From assembly GCA_014526335.1 (NCBI GenBank), contig JACTAT010000001.1, forward strand, positions 3,834,596 through 3,898,595: DNA of 64,000 bases. The letters are read 5' to 3'. This stretch comes from Chrysaora quinquecirrha. Taxonomy: Eukaryota; Cnidaria; Scyphozoa; Semaeostomeae; Pelagiidae. Position 1 is the first letter of the stretch, and every line of letters starts with the position of its first letter. The notes below the pieces were generated by a model. It was given only the letters and a program-made list of their open reading frames with translations, ran no database searches and had not been told where the DNA came from. Position numbers and translations under genes: made by a program. This document shows positions 26,701-38,800 of the stretch, one piece after another.

Positions 26701-29700
26701 TTGTTTCATTTGTTTGCCCAACATTTCTTTATCAAGCATTTGTTTGTCAAACATTTGAAATTTGACTGTCGGCAAATGTTTTACTGTTTGGCCACGTCAC
26801 CTCATTAAACATTCTTGGGTCGCAGTGCAGTTTGAAGCAATGTTTCATAAAGTGGTCAAACGTTCGACCATTTCTTGGCAAGCAAATTTTAAATGCTTGA
26901 AAAATAATTTTTGATTGTTAGGCGAGGGCCTTATGTTATGCTGTTTAACGGAACATTATCATGCAAATCTTGTTTCATTCTTTGTCTCTATGTTGCTTCC
27001 TTGATAACAAGTTCTACAATAAAACCTTTCTTGATTTGACAGCAAAGCTACGGAAGCTTGATGAGCGTATACAGTGATGCTGGTGGATATGGCTCAGTAC
27101 CAATTTCTGGTGAAATGCTGTTTTCAATTCAATATGACAATATTGCTGGTGTATTTGAAGTTCACATCAGCAAAGCTAAGAATATCGCTGCTGCAAACAA
27201 AAAAACAAGAAATTCAGATCCGTAAGTTTTTGTCTTTCTAAAAGTTTCGCACAATCTCTACATTTCAAAATAATTCTTTAAGATCTCTTAATGTTGACCT
27301 ACCATACGAAAGAACTAACACCAAACAGTGTTAATTGCTGTCGACCTGTCAACAACTAGTCAGAACTTGTGGGGTAACGTTGATCGTGGTCGCAAGAGAA
27401 CTCGGGTCGACTTGAGCTTGGCTTATCTGTACAGTATTTTTTTATCACTTTTATCACTTTGCTCTACGTTTCCAACAGATACGTAAAGACGTACTTGCTG
27501 CCTGATAAATCCAAAGATAGCAAGAAAAAGACAAGTTTCAAGAAGAAAACTATTAATCCAGAATGGAATGAAACTATTAAGGTTAGTAGAGCTTGGTCGT
27601 TGATAATGTTTAAATTAGCATACAGGCCCACATCAGCTGAATAGACCCCTGAAACCGCGACCTGTGTTGAGGTATAGAATTGTTTGGCTGCCTACTAGCT
27701 TTCTCGAACTTATAACTGTATTAATCTAAAAAAAAACACAGATGGGCGATCAGCTCTACTCTATCAATGAAGATGCAGTAGGGCTTGGTAGACACTGATG
27801 TTTGGATTAGCAAACAGGCCTACATCAGCTGTGTAGTTCCCTCAAAGCCCGATCTCCGTTGGCAAATAGAATTATTTGGCTGCGTGCTTGCTTGCTGGTC
27901 CTTATAGCTGCATTAATATCAAAGAATAAAACGGATGACTGATCAGTGCTACTCTATCATGGAACTTGCAGTAGAGCTTGGTAGCTGCTGATGTTTCAAT
28001 TTGCATACAGGCCCAAACCAGCTGTATAGACCCCTGAAACCCCGACCTGTGTTAACATATAGAATTGTTTGGGTGCTTTCTTGCTTTCTCGAACTTATAG
28101 CTGCAATGATCTTTGAAGACCCTTTCAAGTATTCATACACTACTGAATTTCCTCGAATAAGGGCCCTTCATCGAGTAAGCGGCCCCTTTGGATTTAGCTG
28201 CCCATCAGGCTATAGTCCTACACACTCTTTTGATAATGTATATGCAAGCTCTTGATGGGAGGAATCAAGCGACAGCTTTTGCTAGTTGCTACAAAACGTA
28301 GTTTTCGTTAGAACCTTTGTTTATGCATGCTTTTTAAAAATAATTGCTTCTCTTTGAGATGGGTTTTTGAGCAAGAGCCCTTGGCACTTAATCTAGCAAA
28401 TACGGTATCTGTGAATCGTAGGCTTTATAAAAAGTTATCCTAGATGGGCCAAAGCTATTTTGCGTAGTCTGGATCAAAGTTCAGTCTCCTATACTTTGGT
28501 GTTTCTTTTCTCTTATAAGTTGAATTATGTGCGTAATAAGAAAACTGTTATTCTTATTTTCAGTACAAAATCGGGCAAAAAGATCTGATGAAGCGAACAC
28601 TGCAAGTTTCAATTTGGAATAATGAAAAATTCGGTCATAATGATTTCCTGGGTGAAGTTCAAGTTCAGATTGCACAATATTTAAGCAATGGACATTCTCT
28701 GGATAATCATGAACCAATCTGGTACACATTACAAGAAATGGTAAGTCTTTCGTTTTCAAGAGAGTAAACAAAGCGAACGGTTAAACATGCGATACATCGT
28801 GTGCATCAATGTGACACAAATTGCCAATAAACCAATTTGCTTCTATATCAATTGGAATGGTCTATTGAAATTTCGTTGACTATGCTTTGCGTGTTGCAGA
28901 CAAGAGGAGTGGTGTAGAGCTGGAAAAATAACGAGTGAGGCTCTAGGGGTGGTGCTCTAAAACTGCCATTTTCTCTCAATGCAAGAGAGTATCAGCCTCT
29001 AAACACCTGGTAAATATTTTTGATGCTACTCATCGGGTGTACTAAGGCTCCGTTCTACCCCGTTGTTATTACGCAAAGGAATCCGCTCACACGGGTCGTT
29101 GGCATTGTAAAGGCCTAGTTCAGACGTGATGCAAGAGAAATAACCTCTAGCAGGGCAGTAGCACGATATCTGAATCAATTACAATCTGAGTGATGACACC
29201 AAGTCTTGACCCGACCCATTTTTCCGTGCCCAACGCCACTGACCCAACACTAGCATGGCGTTGACTTACACGTCGACCAACTTCTATGCCACAAGTATCC
29301 CAAGCCCCTCGTCTCGTTTGCAAGCCCGACAGATAGAATCTGCGACTGAGACAACTGGCACGATATGACGTCCGAAAAAATCGCCCTGCCCAGTGTCAAG
29401 CCTGTGCCATGCCAAAATATTGATGGAGATTAAAACGTGGACATAAAAACAGATTGCTTTTTTTACAGAAACGAAGCAAATGCTCTCTGTGAGCTTGCAC
29501 TTTTTTCTCTTCCAGGCGCCCATCAGTGTAAGTGGACCAGGGTACAAAGGAGCTCTGACAATTGGTTTGAAATTTGAAGTCATTGAAGGGGAATTAGGGA
29601 AATTACTTGTTGAAGTCAAAGAGGCAAATGATCTGGCAGCAGCTGATTTGAAATCTCTGTCAAACCCTTTTGTGAAAAGGTGAGCTGAGCCGTAGTATTT

Positions 29701-32700
29701 TTTCATACACAATATCTTTAGTTTGTTAGATTTTCAACAAGTTACATATCATAATAGATGGTATTCGAACCTTGACTGCATAACAGAGAGCGAACGACAA
29801 ATCCACTGAGCTATAGAGCGTAATGTAACGCTCTCTCTGAGTAATCGCCCCACGACTCAACCTGATGATGATGGCTCTGTTAACTTCAGTGCCATACTTC
29901 TGTATGTAGATTTTCTTGAATGCATAACAATAGGATAGATTTTTGTACGTTTCTACAAGTGCTATGCCACAGTAGATGGGATGTGAGCCAGGACTGCATA
30001 ATCAAAAGGCCAACACCATTGCCATAGGGCCTGTTTACATGGAGGCGGGCCAGCCCGGTTAGACGAGCTGGCTCGGCCAAGCGAGATCTGACAGAACAAT
30101 AAACTCTTTTGTTTGTGAATCTTGCGTTTACATGAACAATCATCCAGCCCGGTGAGGCGAGATCCGTGATCAAAGGACGCGGATCTCGCCTGGCCGAGAT
30201 CTGCGGGAACAAAAGAATGTTTTGTTTCTTCACTTTGCGTTTATATGGAGAGCGGGCCAGCCCGGTCAGGCGAGGTGAAATTCTGACTGAAAAGAATGGA
30301 AAAGTGTGAATAAGCAAGGTTAGCTCGGCTAACCGGGCTGGAAAATTTATCCATGTAAATGCTCTGAAAAATGATCTCGCCTAACCGAGCCAGCTCGCCT
30401 AACCGGGCTGGCCCGCCTCCATGTAAACAGGCCCTAAGCTATATGGCTTAAAGAATCGCTTAATAACTCTCCTAGCCATATAGCCCAAGGCTCTGCTCCC
30501 GTTTGACTTTTTGTTTCGGCTTTATTGAGCCTTCTTCTGCACTATGCATATTTATATATTTTTGTCATGAATGGCGAACAATAAAATAATGTGTTCCACA
30601 AATGGCATACCACAAAGATGGGATTCGAGCCTTAACTGCATGATCAAAGAGCCAAGGACGTTTCAATTGTACTATAGAGATCAATAAAATCGCCGAGTAA
30701 CTCTACAACTGATATGGCCCAAGGCTCTCCTCCCGTTTTACTTGTTTGTTTCGGCTTTATTGAGCCTTCTTTAGCTCCATACATATTCATATATATTTTG
30801 CGTGAATGGCGAGCACTAGGACAGAGTTTTCCATGTAGATTGGACCATTTAGATTGACATTTTTCTTATCAATTGCACTGGAGCGATTGCTTTTCTATAA
30901 ATAAAATAAAAATTTAATTGAATTTGTTTCTAGCAGACTTTGGTGAAAAGATATAAAAATAATTCGTCATAAAATTTTTTTTTTCAGCTATCTTCTTCCT
31001 GATCGAACTCGCAAATCAAAACGAAAAAGCACGTTCAAGAAAGGCACTCTGAATCCGAAATGGAATGAGAAATTCGAGTATAATGGTGTAACTCTTGCTG
31101 AGCTGGAACACAGGGTGCTTGAGCTCACAGTCTGGGACCATGAGCCACATTCGAATGATTTTCTAGGTGGTACGAGAGTTGGCCTAGGTCGAGGTGATCA
31201 GCATTGGCATGACTGTATTGGTAAAGAGACCTCAGTGTGGAATGCTATGTTGGAACATCCTGGTATCTGGGTTGAATACAGTATACCATTGAGAGACAGT
31301 ATGACAAGTAGAAAAGGGTATGTGCCCCCAATGTTATTACCCCGTTACCAGTTATTACGAGGCTCATTACCAGTCGTGCTTTAGGCGTCCAGCATTTCAG
31401 GGTAGACTTGTTACATTCGTCGTAGTCTACGCTCCTCCACACTACACACCCCGCTCCAACTACACTAAACCACACCACCACCGCCACCAACACTACACCA
31501 CCCTGCTCCACTCTGGGGAAACAGCTGTATGTTGTTGTACTAAGTCTAATTTCAAGGATAATGCTAGGGTAGGTTGAACATTAGGCGTTTTTAGTCACAT
31601 CTTCATTGTCAAATTTCTACATTTTAGAATGGACCTCAGCCCACCTGATGTTGATGCTTCTTCCAAACCAGTCGAAATCCAAGCCGTTGAGCCACTTGAT
31701 GCACAACAGGGTGAAGGAATCAAAGCTTCGGTAAGTCACTGTAGAATGTTTATTCTTTCACTGGGATTGGGCCACCCCGCCACATCACGTTCATGTGGCA
31801 TTACGCCACCAATTGGGTCGTTATTTATTGTTTTGTAGGTTAGCTTTCACTGAGTACTTTATTGACTCTTTTTAGGCCCTGTTCAAAACATTGTTCGGCA
31901 AGAAGAATTTCTTTGGCAACCTTCTCCAAAAACTTCATAAAGATTTTCTGTCCTTTGCGAGCAAAAAATGTTTGACGAACAATGCTATGTGACGTGGCCA
32001 AACTGTAAAGCATTTAGCTTGATACACAAACTTCAAATGTTTGACAAACAATGTTTGATCGTTTGGCCAGGACCTTATACATGTCTAATTTTTGTATTAC
32101 AGGATCCATTGCTTCGAGTTGGTTTGATGTTTGTTGCTCAAGAATCTGGTGACGACAGGAAAAAGAAGAAAGGACAGCTGAAGGTTAATCTGAGAGGGGC
32201 AAGAAATCTCCCCTTGCATTCTGAAGGAGTTTCCCCAACTACATATTGCAAATGGTAATCATGATAATCTTATTCTCTGTTTTATATTGCATTTTAAGTA
32301 CCAAATTATCTTTTGCCTCTTCGGTTCTTTTGGTGTACGATTATGGCTATATAGCGTTACGATTAGTTTCACGGTTAGCATTATAGTTATGATTTGGGTT
32401 TGGGTTAGGGGTAGCCTTGGAGATAGCTCTAGGATTGGTAAGGATTAACATCAGTGTCTTGGCAATTCCGTTTAGAATTTGGTTACAGTTGGCGTAAGGG
32501 TTGATTAGGAACATATGATTAACAATAGACTTTCCTTTAGGTTTCTGTTAGTCTAAGCACTGGGTCAAGTGTTTGGGTAAGCGTTAGAGCGTTAGAGCTA
32601 GCTTTAGCTAGCATTAGTGTTGGTGTAAGGGTTGATAAGGGATATAGGATTAACGTTAGACCTTCGTTGAGGTTGTTGTTGGTCTTAGCATTGGATCAAG

Positions 32701-35700
32701 CGTTGGGCTGTGCGTTTTTTCCTTTATTTAACATTGGTTTTTAGAATTGCTTTATATTTAAAGCTATTTTGTACCAAACTTTAGTGTTTGTATCAATACA
32801 AACCTTTAGCGTTAACCGTTAGTAGGAATACCAACCTTAAGCGTTAGTTTAAATACCGTAATTTAGCGTTAGTAGACCGTAATTTAGCGTTGTTATAAAC
32901 GCCAACCTTTAGCGTTAATTTATACAAAAATTTAGTGTTAGAGCTATCTTTAGCGTTTCCCAGTTAAAGGGCTTGTTTAAAGTAATTTATCATAATTTCT
33001 TTCGCTTCTAGCTTCCTGCAACCACGAAAGAGCATTTGGAAATTCAAAACTGATCTTTTCAAACGAAGCTCGGAGCCATTTTGGGAAAAAGAATGCGTAT
33101 TCAGTGGTCTATCATTGGAAGAGCTTTCATCCAAATGTCTTGATGTGGTGATATTCCATGATAATGATGTCAGTATCGGAATGGCTCGTCTTGGTATGGG
33201 GATCATGCAAGCACCGTGGGATGATAGTACCGGGCGAGAAATTGACATCTGGAAAGCTATGATTGAGAATCCGGACGAATGGAACAATCTGATGATTCCG
33301 CTGAGACTGAACAATGATTTACCAAGGTATTAAAATTTTGTTCAGGAAATTGAAGTTTATTTTAGATGAAACGCTGAGCTGAGATGAAACAAGGATCTTG
33401 CTCTGCCGAGAGCAGCGTAGCGTAGTGGTTAGCACTTGCGCCATTTGGGCTCAAGGTCTGTGGTTCAAATCCAGGCAAGGGTCTAGGGAGCATAAATTTA
33501 CAAGGTGTAAAAACCTTGCTCTCTGTGACACTGCATCAAGGTGTAAAGCTGATTGGTGTTTAAAACACAATGCCAATTCGGCTTCTCTTTCTGATTGGTG
33601 CATTTCGAGCCGCATCTGGATATAAGTTCCGCCTCAGTTTATTGTTTCTGTCTGTTTCTGACGTTCGTAGTTTTAAGAGTGTCAGGCGACAAAAAGCTTT
33701 CATTTAAAATATGCCTGAAAACGCAATTTTGAAATTTTGTACTACTCAAAATGTACTTAATATATTGTATTACATTGTTATAGTGGCGATTTATCAGATG
33801 CGGAAGACCAGGTCGAAGTCGCTGTGGAGGAGAAACCTGCAGTACTCGATGACAAAAACTCGGACTCGAAAGCTTCACTGACCGCCAAGGAGCTTGCATT
33901 GCAATCAATGGGCCAAGAAGCTGTCAAGGTCGTTGATATCATAAAGAACTCTGGTGGGGAAATTACAGAACAGAAGAAAACAAGTAACATGAAATCATTC
34001 AGCCGCTCGCAAGATCACCTCGACAGAAACTTCCGACCACTTAGTTTAGTCCGGGAGGAAGCAGAGGAACCCGGGACTGAAGAGCCTAGCCATGTCCGGT
34101 TCTCTACAGATGAGAAGGCCGCTAGTGAGAATAGGTCAAGTCATACAGTGGGAAATGCTCCTGCACCGGATACAGCTATTCCGAAAATAACCTTATCGAC
34201 GGTAGGTGACGGAAAGTTTGTGATTAGGGCCTTATTGTTTAGATATCAAGCTAAGCAATGTTTTTATAATTTTTTATCTTTCTTTTAAAGAACGAGGACA
34301 GTTTGCCAAACAATAAAGCATATGTTGAGGAAGAAATCCAATTTGAAGAAGATGAGATTCCACATAAAATATCAAACACCAATCTATCAAGAGTCTCAAA
34401 ATTTGTAAGTCAGTTGAATAGGTAATTTCCACCTCTTCCTTCTTCCCTCCTCTTTCTCTCCTTCTCACTTGCATCATCTTGTGCTGTTCTCTCCCTCACC
34501 TTCCCCTATCTGTTCCTCCCGCGTCCTCTTGTTTATCCTCCTTCTCTGTCTCCCCAACCTTCTCTCGCTGTCCTGTTCTCACTCTCTTCCTCTTACCGTC
34601 CTCTTTCTCCTCCTCTCCCTCCATCCTTCTCCAAATCTTCCTCCCCCTTCTTCTCCACTTCCTCCTCCTATCATTTCCCTTCCCTTATTCTTCCTATTCC
34701 TCCTTTCCTCTGTCATCCTTGATTCTTCCTCCTGACCTCATCTATCTCCTCTCTCTGTCTTCCCTTCTTCCGCTCATCTTTCCTCCTCCCCCTCATTTTT
34801 TTGCGTATTAAAAGTTTCATTAGACAGGGTTTTTTCACTGTCCCTCGCTTCAGCTGACGGCAAAAGAGCGATGATACTGCCCTTGGTCATGGTAGGGGTA
34901 TTCTGCTGATTTTCTCCCGCGACAGTTGCGATTGCTTTCACTACTCTAATCTTCCACTATATACTGCTTTATCCTGCAGGGAAGCCGCGAGAGTCTAACC
35001 AGTATGACAAGTGTCTACAGTGGAATTGCTCCAATATACGGCACTGTTCCAATAAAAGGTTCGATACAATTCGCAATGAAGTATAGCGCTGGATCAAGCA
35101 TTTTTGAAGTTCATATATTCAAAGCTAAAGACATTGCAGCCGTTGATGCAAGAAAAGATGTATCAGATCCGTAAGTAAATTTCAACTTGTATCATTTGTA
35201 TTTTTATCTGTTTGAAATGTTCACCTCCCCTGATCATTTCATATGAACCATTGATAGCCAGTAACAAAGTGTAGATTTACAGGGGGGATAAAGTCTTGCA
35301 ATAATTTTTTAGCGGTCTTGCAATTGCTAAAGATTGTTTTTTCTTTTCGAAGGTACGTAAAAGTTTATCTGTTACCAGACAAGACAAAAGGAAGCAAAAG
35401 AAAGACGAAAGTCAAACATAAAACTATCAATCCTGTTTGGGATGAAATTATTGATGTAAGTGTTTATTTTTACTTCTGCTAAAGCAAGTAGGTTTCAACA
35501 AAGAAATTTCTTTGTCGATACCGACCTAAGTCAGGGCTTTTAGTGCAGCTAGTTATTCAGCTAGTTAGTAAGTTAATTAGGAAGTTAGTTAGTCAGTTAG
35601 TTAGTTAGCTAGTAAATTAGTTAGTTAGTTAGTTAGCTTGCTTGTTAGTAAGTTATTTAGTTAGTTCGTTAGTTAGTTATTTAGTTAGTTGGTGAGTGAG

Positions 35701-35792
35701 TTAGTTAGTTATTTAGTTGGTTAATTAGTTAGTTAATTAGTTAGTTAATTAGTTAATTAGTTAATTAATTAGTTAGTTAGGTAATTAGTTGA

Positions 35793-35832
<40 letters not shown>

Positions 35833-38800
35833 CTAGTTAGTTAGTTAGTTAGTTAGTTAGCAAGTTATTGTAATGAAACTAAATTTTTAAACAGTGCTTA
35901 TTTCTCTCTGATTTGCAGTACAAAATGTCACTGCCTGAGCTGAGGAAAAGAATCCTGTTGATTTCAATATGGAATTATGATCGATTTGGTCGAAATATAT
36001 TTCTCGGTGAGGTTGTTATTCCAATGGAAGAGGAGATAGTTGGTAATTCAGTGAAACAAGTTCAGGCCGAATGGTATGACCTTCAAGAAAAGGTAACAAT
36101 ATTTCATTCTAAAGCAGTGATGCAGCATATACGTTAGCCCCTGGCCAAAGAATGAAACATTATTTTTCAATCAATTTGCTTGTCATACAAAATGTTTTAC
36201 CGTTTGGCAACGTCACAAAACAAAAGTCCAGTTCGCGTCATGGCAAAAATATGAGGGGACTTAAAAGAGAAGGGGGCTTATTTCAAATTTTCACTTGAAA
36301 AAGGGGGGCTTATTAGAGAGGGGGGCTTAAGGGAGAGAGGGGGCTTAAATTTATTCATTACTTCTTTCCTTTCAGTCACAAATCCAATCACCAACTTTGT
36401 ACAAAGGAGAATTAACAATCGGTCTAATGTTTGAAGACCTTAGTGGAACGAGAAACAAAACAGAAAAGAAATCAAAGGAAGGAAAAAGCAAGAAGAAGAT
36501 CAAAGATCGTCAATCTAGGATTTGTGTTCATGTTATCAGAGCAGAGGATCTCCCCGCTGGTGATGCTGATGGCATGTGCGACCCATATTGCAAATTGTAC
36601 GTATTCAGGCATATATTGAAGCAAGCATGTTTATTTGTTGATATGCGGATCATTGTATAGGGCAGCATTTATGTTGATGTGATCTTGTATCTGCAGAATG
36701 AAATTCTAGAACGAATAACATTGGAACTCTTTTGTTGATCTCCAAAGGATGGACAGCTGAGCCTGGCTGATCTGATCTGTTCTGATCTGATCTGATCTGA
36801 GCTGATCTGATTTGATCTGATCTGATCTGATTTGTTCTGATCTGTTCTGATCTGACCTGATCTGATTTGATCTGATCTGATCTGATCTGATCTGATCTGA
36901 TCTGATCTGATCTGATCTGATCTGATATGACCTGAGCTGACCTGACCTGATCTGATCTGTTACTGCTGGTCTGGTTAGATAGATTGTCTAGTTGAATATC
37001 GAGAAAACGCGTTTAGGGTCTAGGGCACGATTGTTTATTTCTCCATGTTAGTAATAATAATATCATATTTATACAAGTTAAGCTTGTTCAGCAACAATAT
37101 GCTTTTATCAACCAAGGACCTGTGTTGCTAAATTCTGCGTACTAATTTTCATTGTTTTTTCCCCTTTTATTTTCAGCTATCTACTTCCTTTGAAACAATC
37201 CAAGACCAAGAGAAAAACACCAGTAATAAAGAAAGCTCGTTCAGCGTATTGGGATTTCAAAGCTGAATATGATGCTGATTATGATGATCTTCCTGAGCTT
37301 GGCATTGAATTTACGGTATTTTCATTTATTTTTTCCTTGGGCTTCTCTTAACGGACTTTACATAGGTGAACATTTTATTGTTGTTTTGAGAAAAAAAAGA
37401 GAAAGGGCAATCAATAAAGGAGAACGGGGACTAAAACTCTCCATTTGTTGATGAGTGAGTTGCAAGAGGCCTCTACACGCTTTTTTTATAAAGAACCTAG
37501 CTTAAGGCCTAGTTCTTTAAGTTCCTTATTTTTTACCTCTTTTGAGACGATTGTAGTTCCAAAAGTTCCTTAAAAGTTCCTTAATTTTACTGCAAATACA
37601 GTTTAATGACTACTGTACTGAGACATTTGCATGTAAGCAAAGCTCGAAACTACTCAAGGAAACATTTGATATATGCGCAAAGTACAATTTATGTGATTTT
37701 CGACTGCAAATGAAAGAAACGGGCTTTCTAATTCTTGATTGTTTGCAGTGATAAAAATATTCAACAATGAAAAGTTCCTTAGTGATTTTCTCTTTAGTAG
37801 TATAAGTTCTTTTCGGGCCTTTTACATGTAGGTTCCTTATAAAGTGGTTCCTTATAAAAAAAGCGTGTATGTTAAAAGTGAAATATTTTCTAAATTTCCC
37901 ATTTGAGACTGGCATTCAAAGTTTGCTCAAGTTTTTTCAGAAATTTGTTGAGTCATGGTATTGAGCAAACTATCTGTCAGATTGGCCGGTCCTTGATTAA
38001 GCGCCTGGGGGCTTATTTAAAAACACATTTCAAAGAGGAGCAGTTATCTATGAATTTATGAATAAACTAGCGTTCTAATGAGAACCAAGATTTGCAGAAA
38101 CTTGTAAAATGCGTCTCTTGATGCCTCCCATCAAGAGCTTGCACATACACGTTTTTTTTATACGAAACCGGTTTATGAGAAACCTAGAACTAGACACCCA
38201 AAAAGTTAAGAAACCTTTAGAACTACGAGGAAGGAGTTAAGAAACTTTAGAAATTTTTGTGTCAGTTTTCCAACATACTGATTTCACATTTGTGGAGGTA
38301 GTAATTAGTTCTCAAGCATTCCCTTGCGATTTCTCGCACCAAAGAAACTGTTAAGAAACTTTTAGAACTAAAATTGGGCCAAAAATTAAGAAACTTTTAG
38401 AACTAGGCCCCGAGCCAGGTTCTTATAAAAAAACCGTGTACACTATTTTAGGGGGTCTGGGACAAACCTGATGGGCAGTAAAATCCAAAGGGGGAGCTTA
38501 TTTAAAGGTATGCGCTTAGAGGAAATACGGTACTTATAATAACAGGCCTTCACCAGCCACAACGATACCTTAAGCAATAACAAAACTCGACTGCTGTTTA
38601 CTGAAAAAGAAATATCCAGTGATCCAGTTCACCAACCTCGTCCCCAGGGTGAATAGGCCTCTACGTGAAACTCCGCTGTCCATATTCGACCCTGGTATCG
38701 GCCTTGTCTAGTCGCAATTTGATTGGCTGTTGAAACAATAGAGATTTTAAGTGACGTCACAGTTTCTTCAAAAGTTCACACCAAAATAGGCCGAAAACTG

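Noticed and set aside
32385..32420. Interstitial telomere-like GGGTTAGGGG words
   Set aside because: Only one or two scattered words in a degenerate GCGTTAG minisatellite; not a telomeric array.
33408..33490. Possible tRNA gene with A and B box
   Set aside because: No consistent acceptor, D and T stems or anticodon loop could be drawn; better explained as a SINE head, like 41232-41310 and 1955-2125.
34430..34811. Plus-strand frames rich in Ser, Leu and Pro
   Set aside because: They come from a CT-rich polypyrimidine stretch in the intron between exons 34291-34404 and 34980-35170; there are two overlapping frames with no domain.
36769..36960. Regularly spaced repeats that could suggest a CRISPR-like array
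   Set aside because: A simple GATCT microsatellite with no unique spacers, in an intron of an animal gene.
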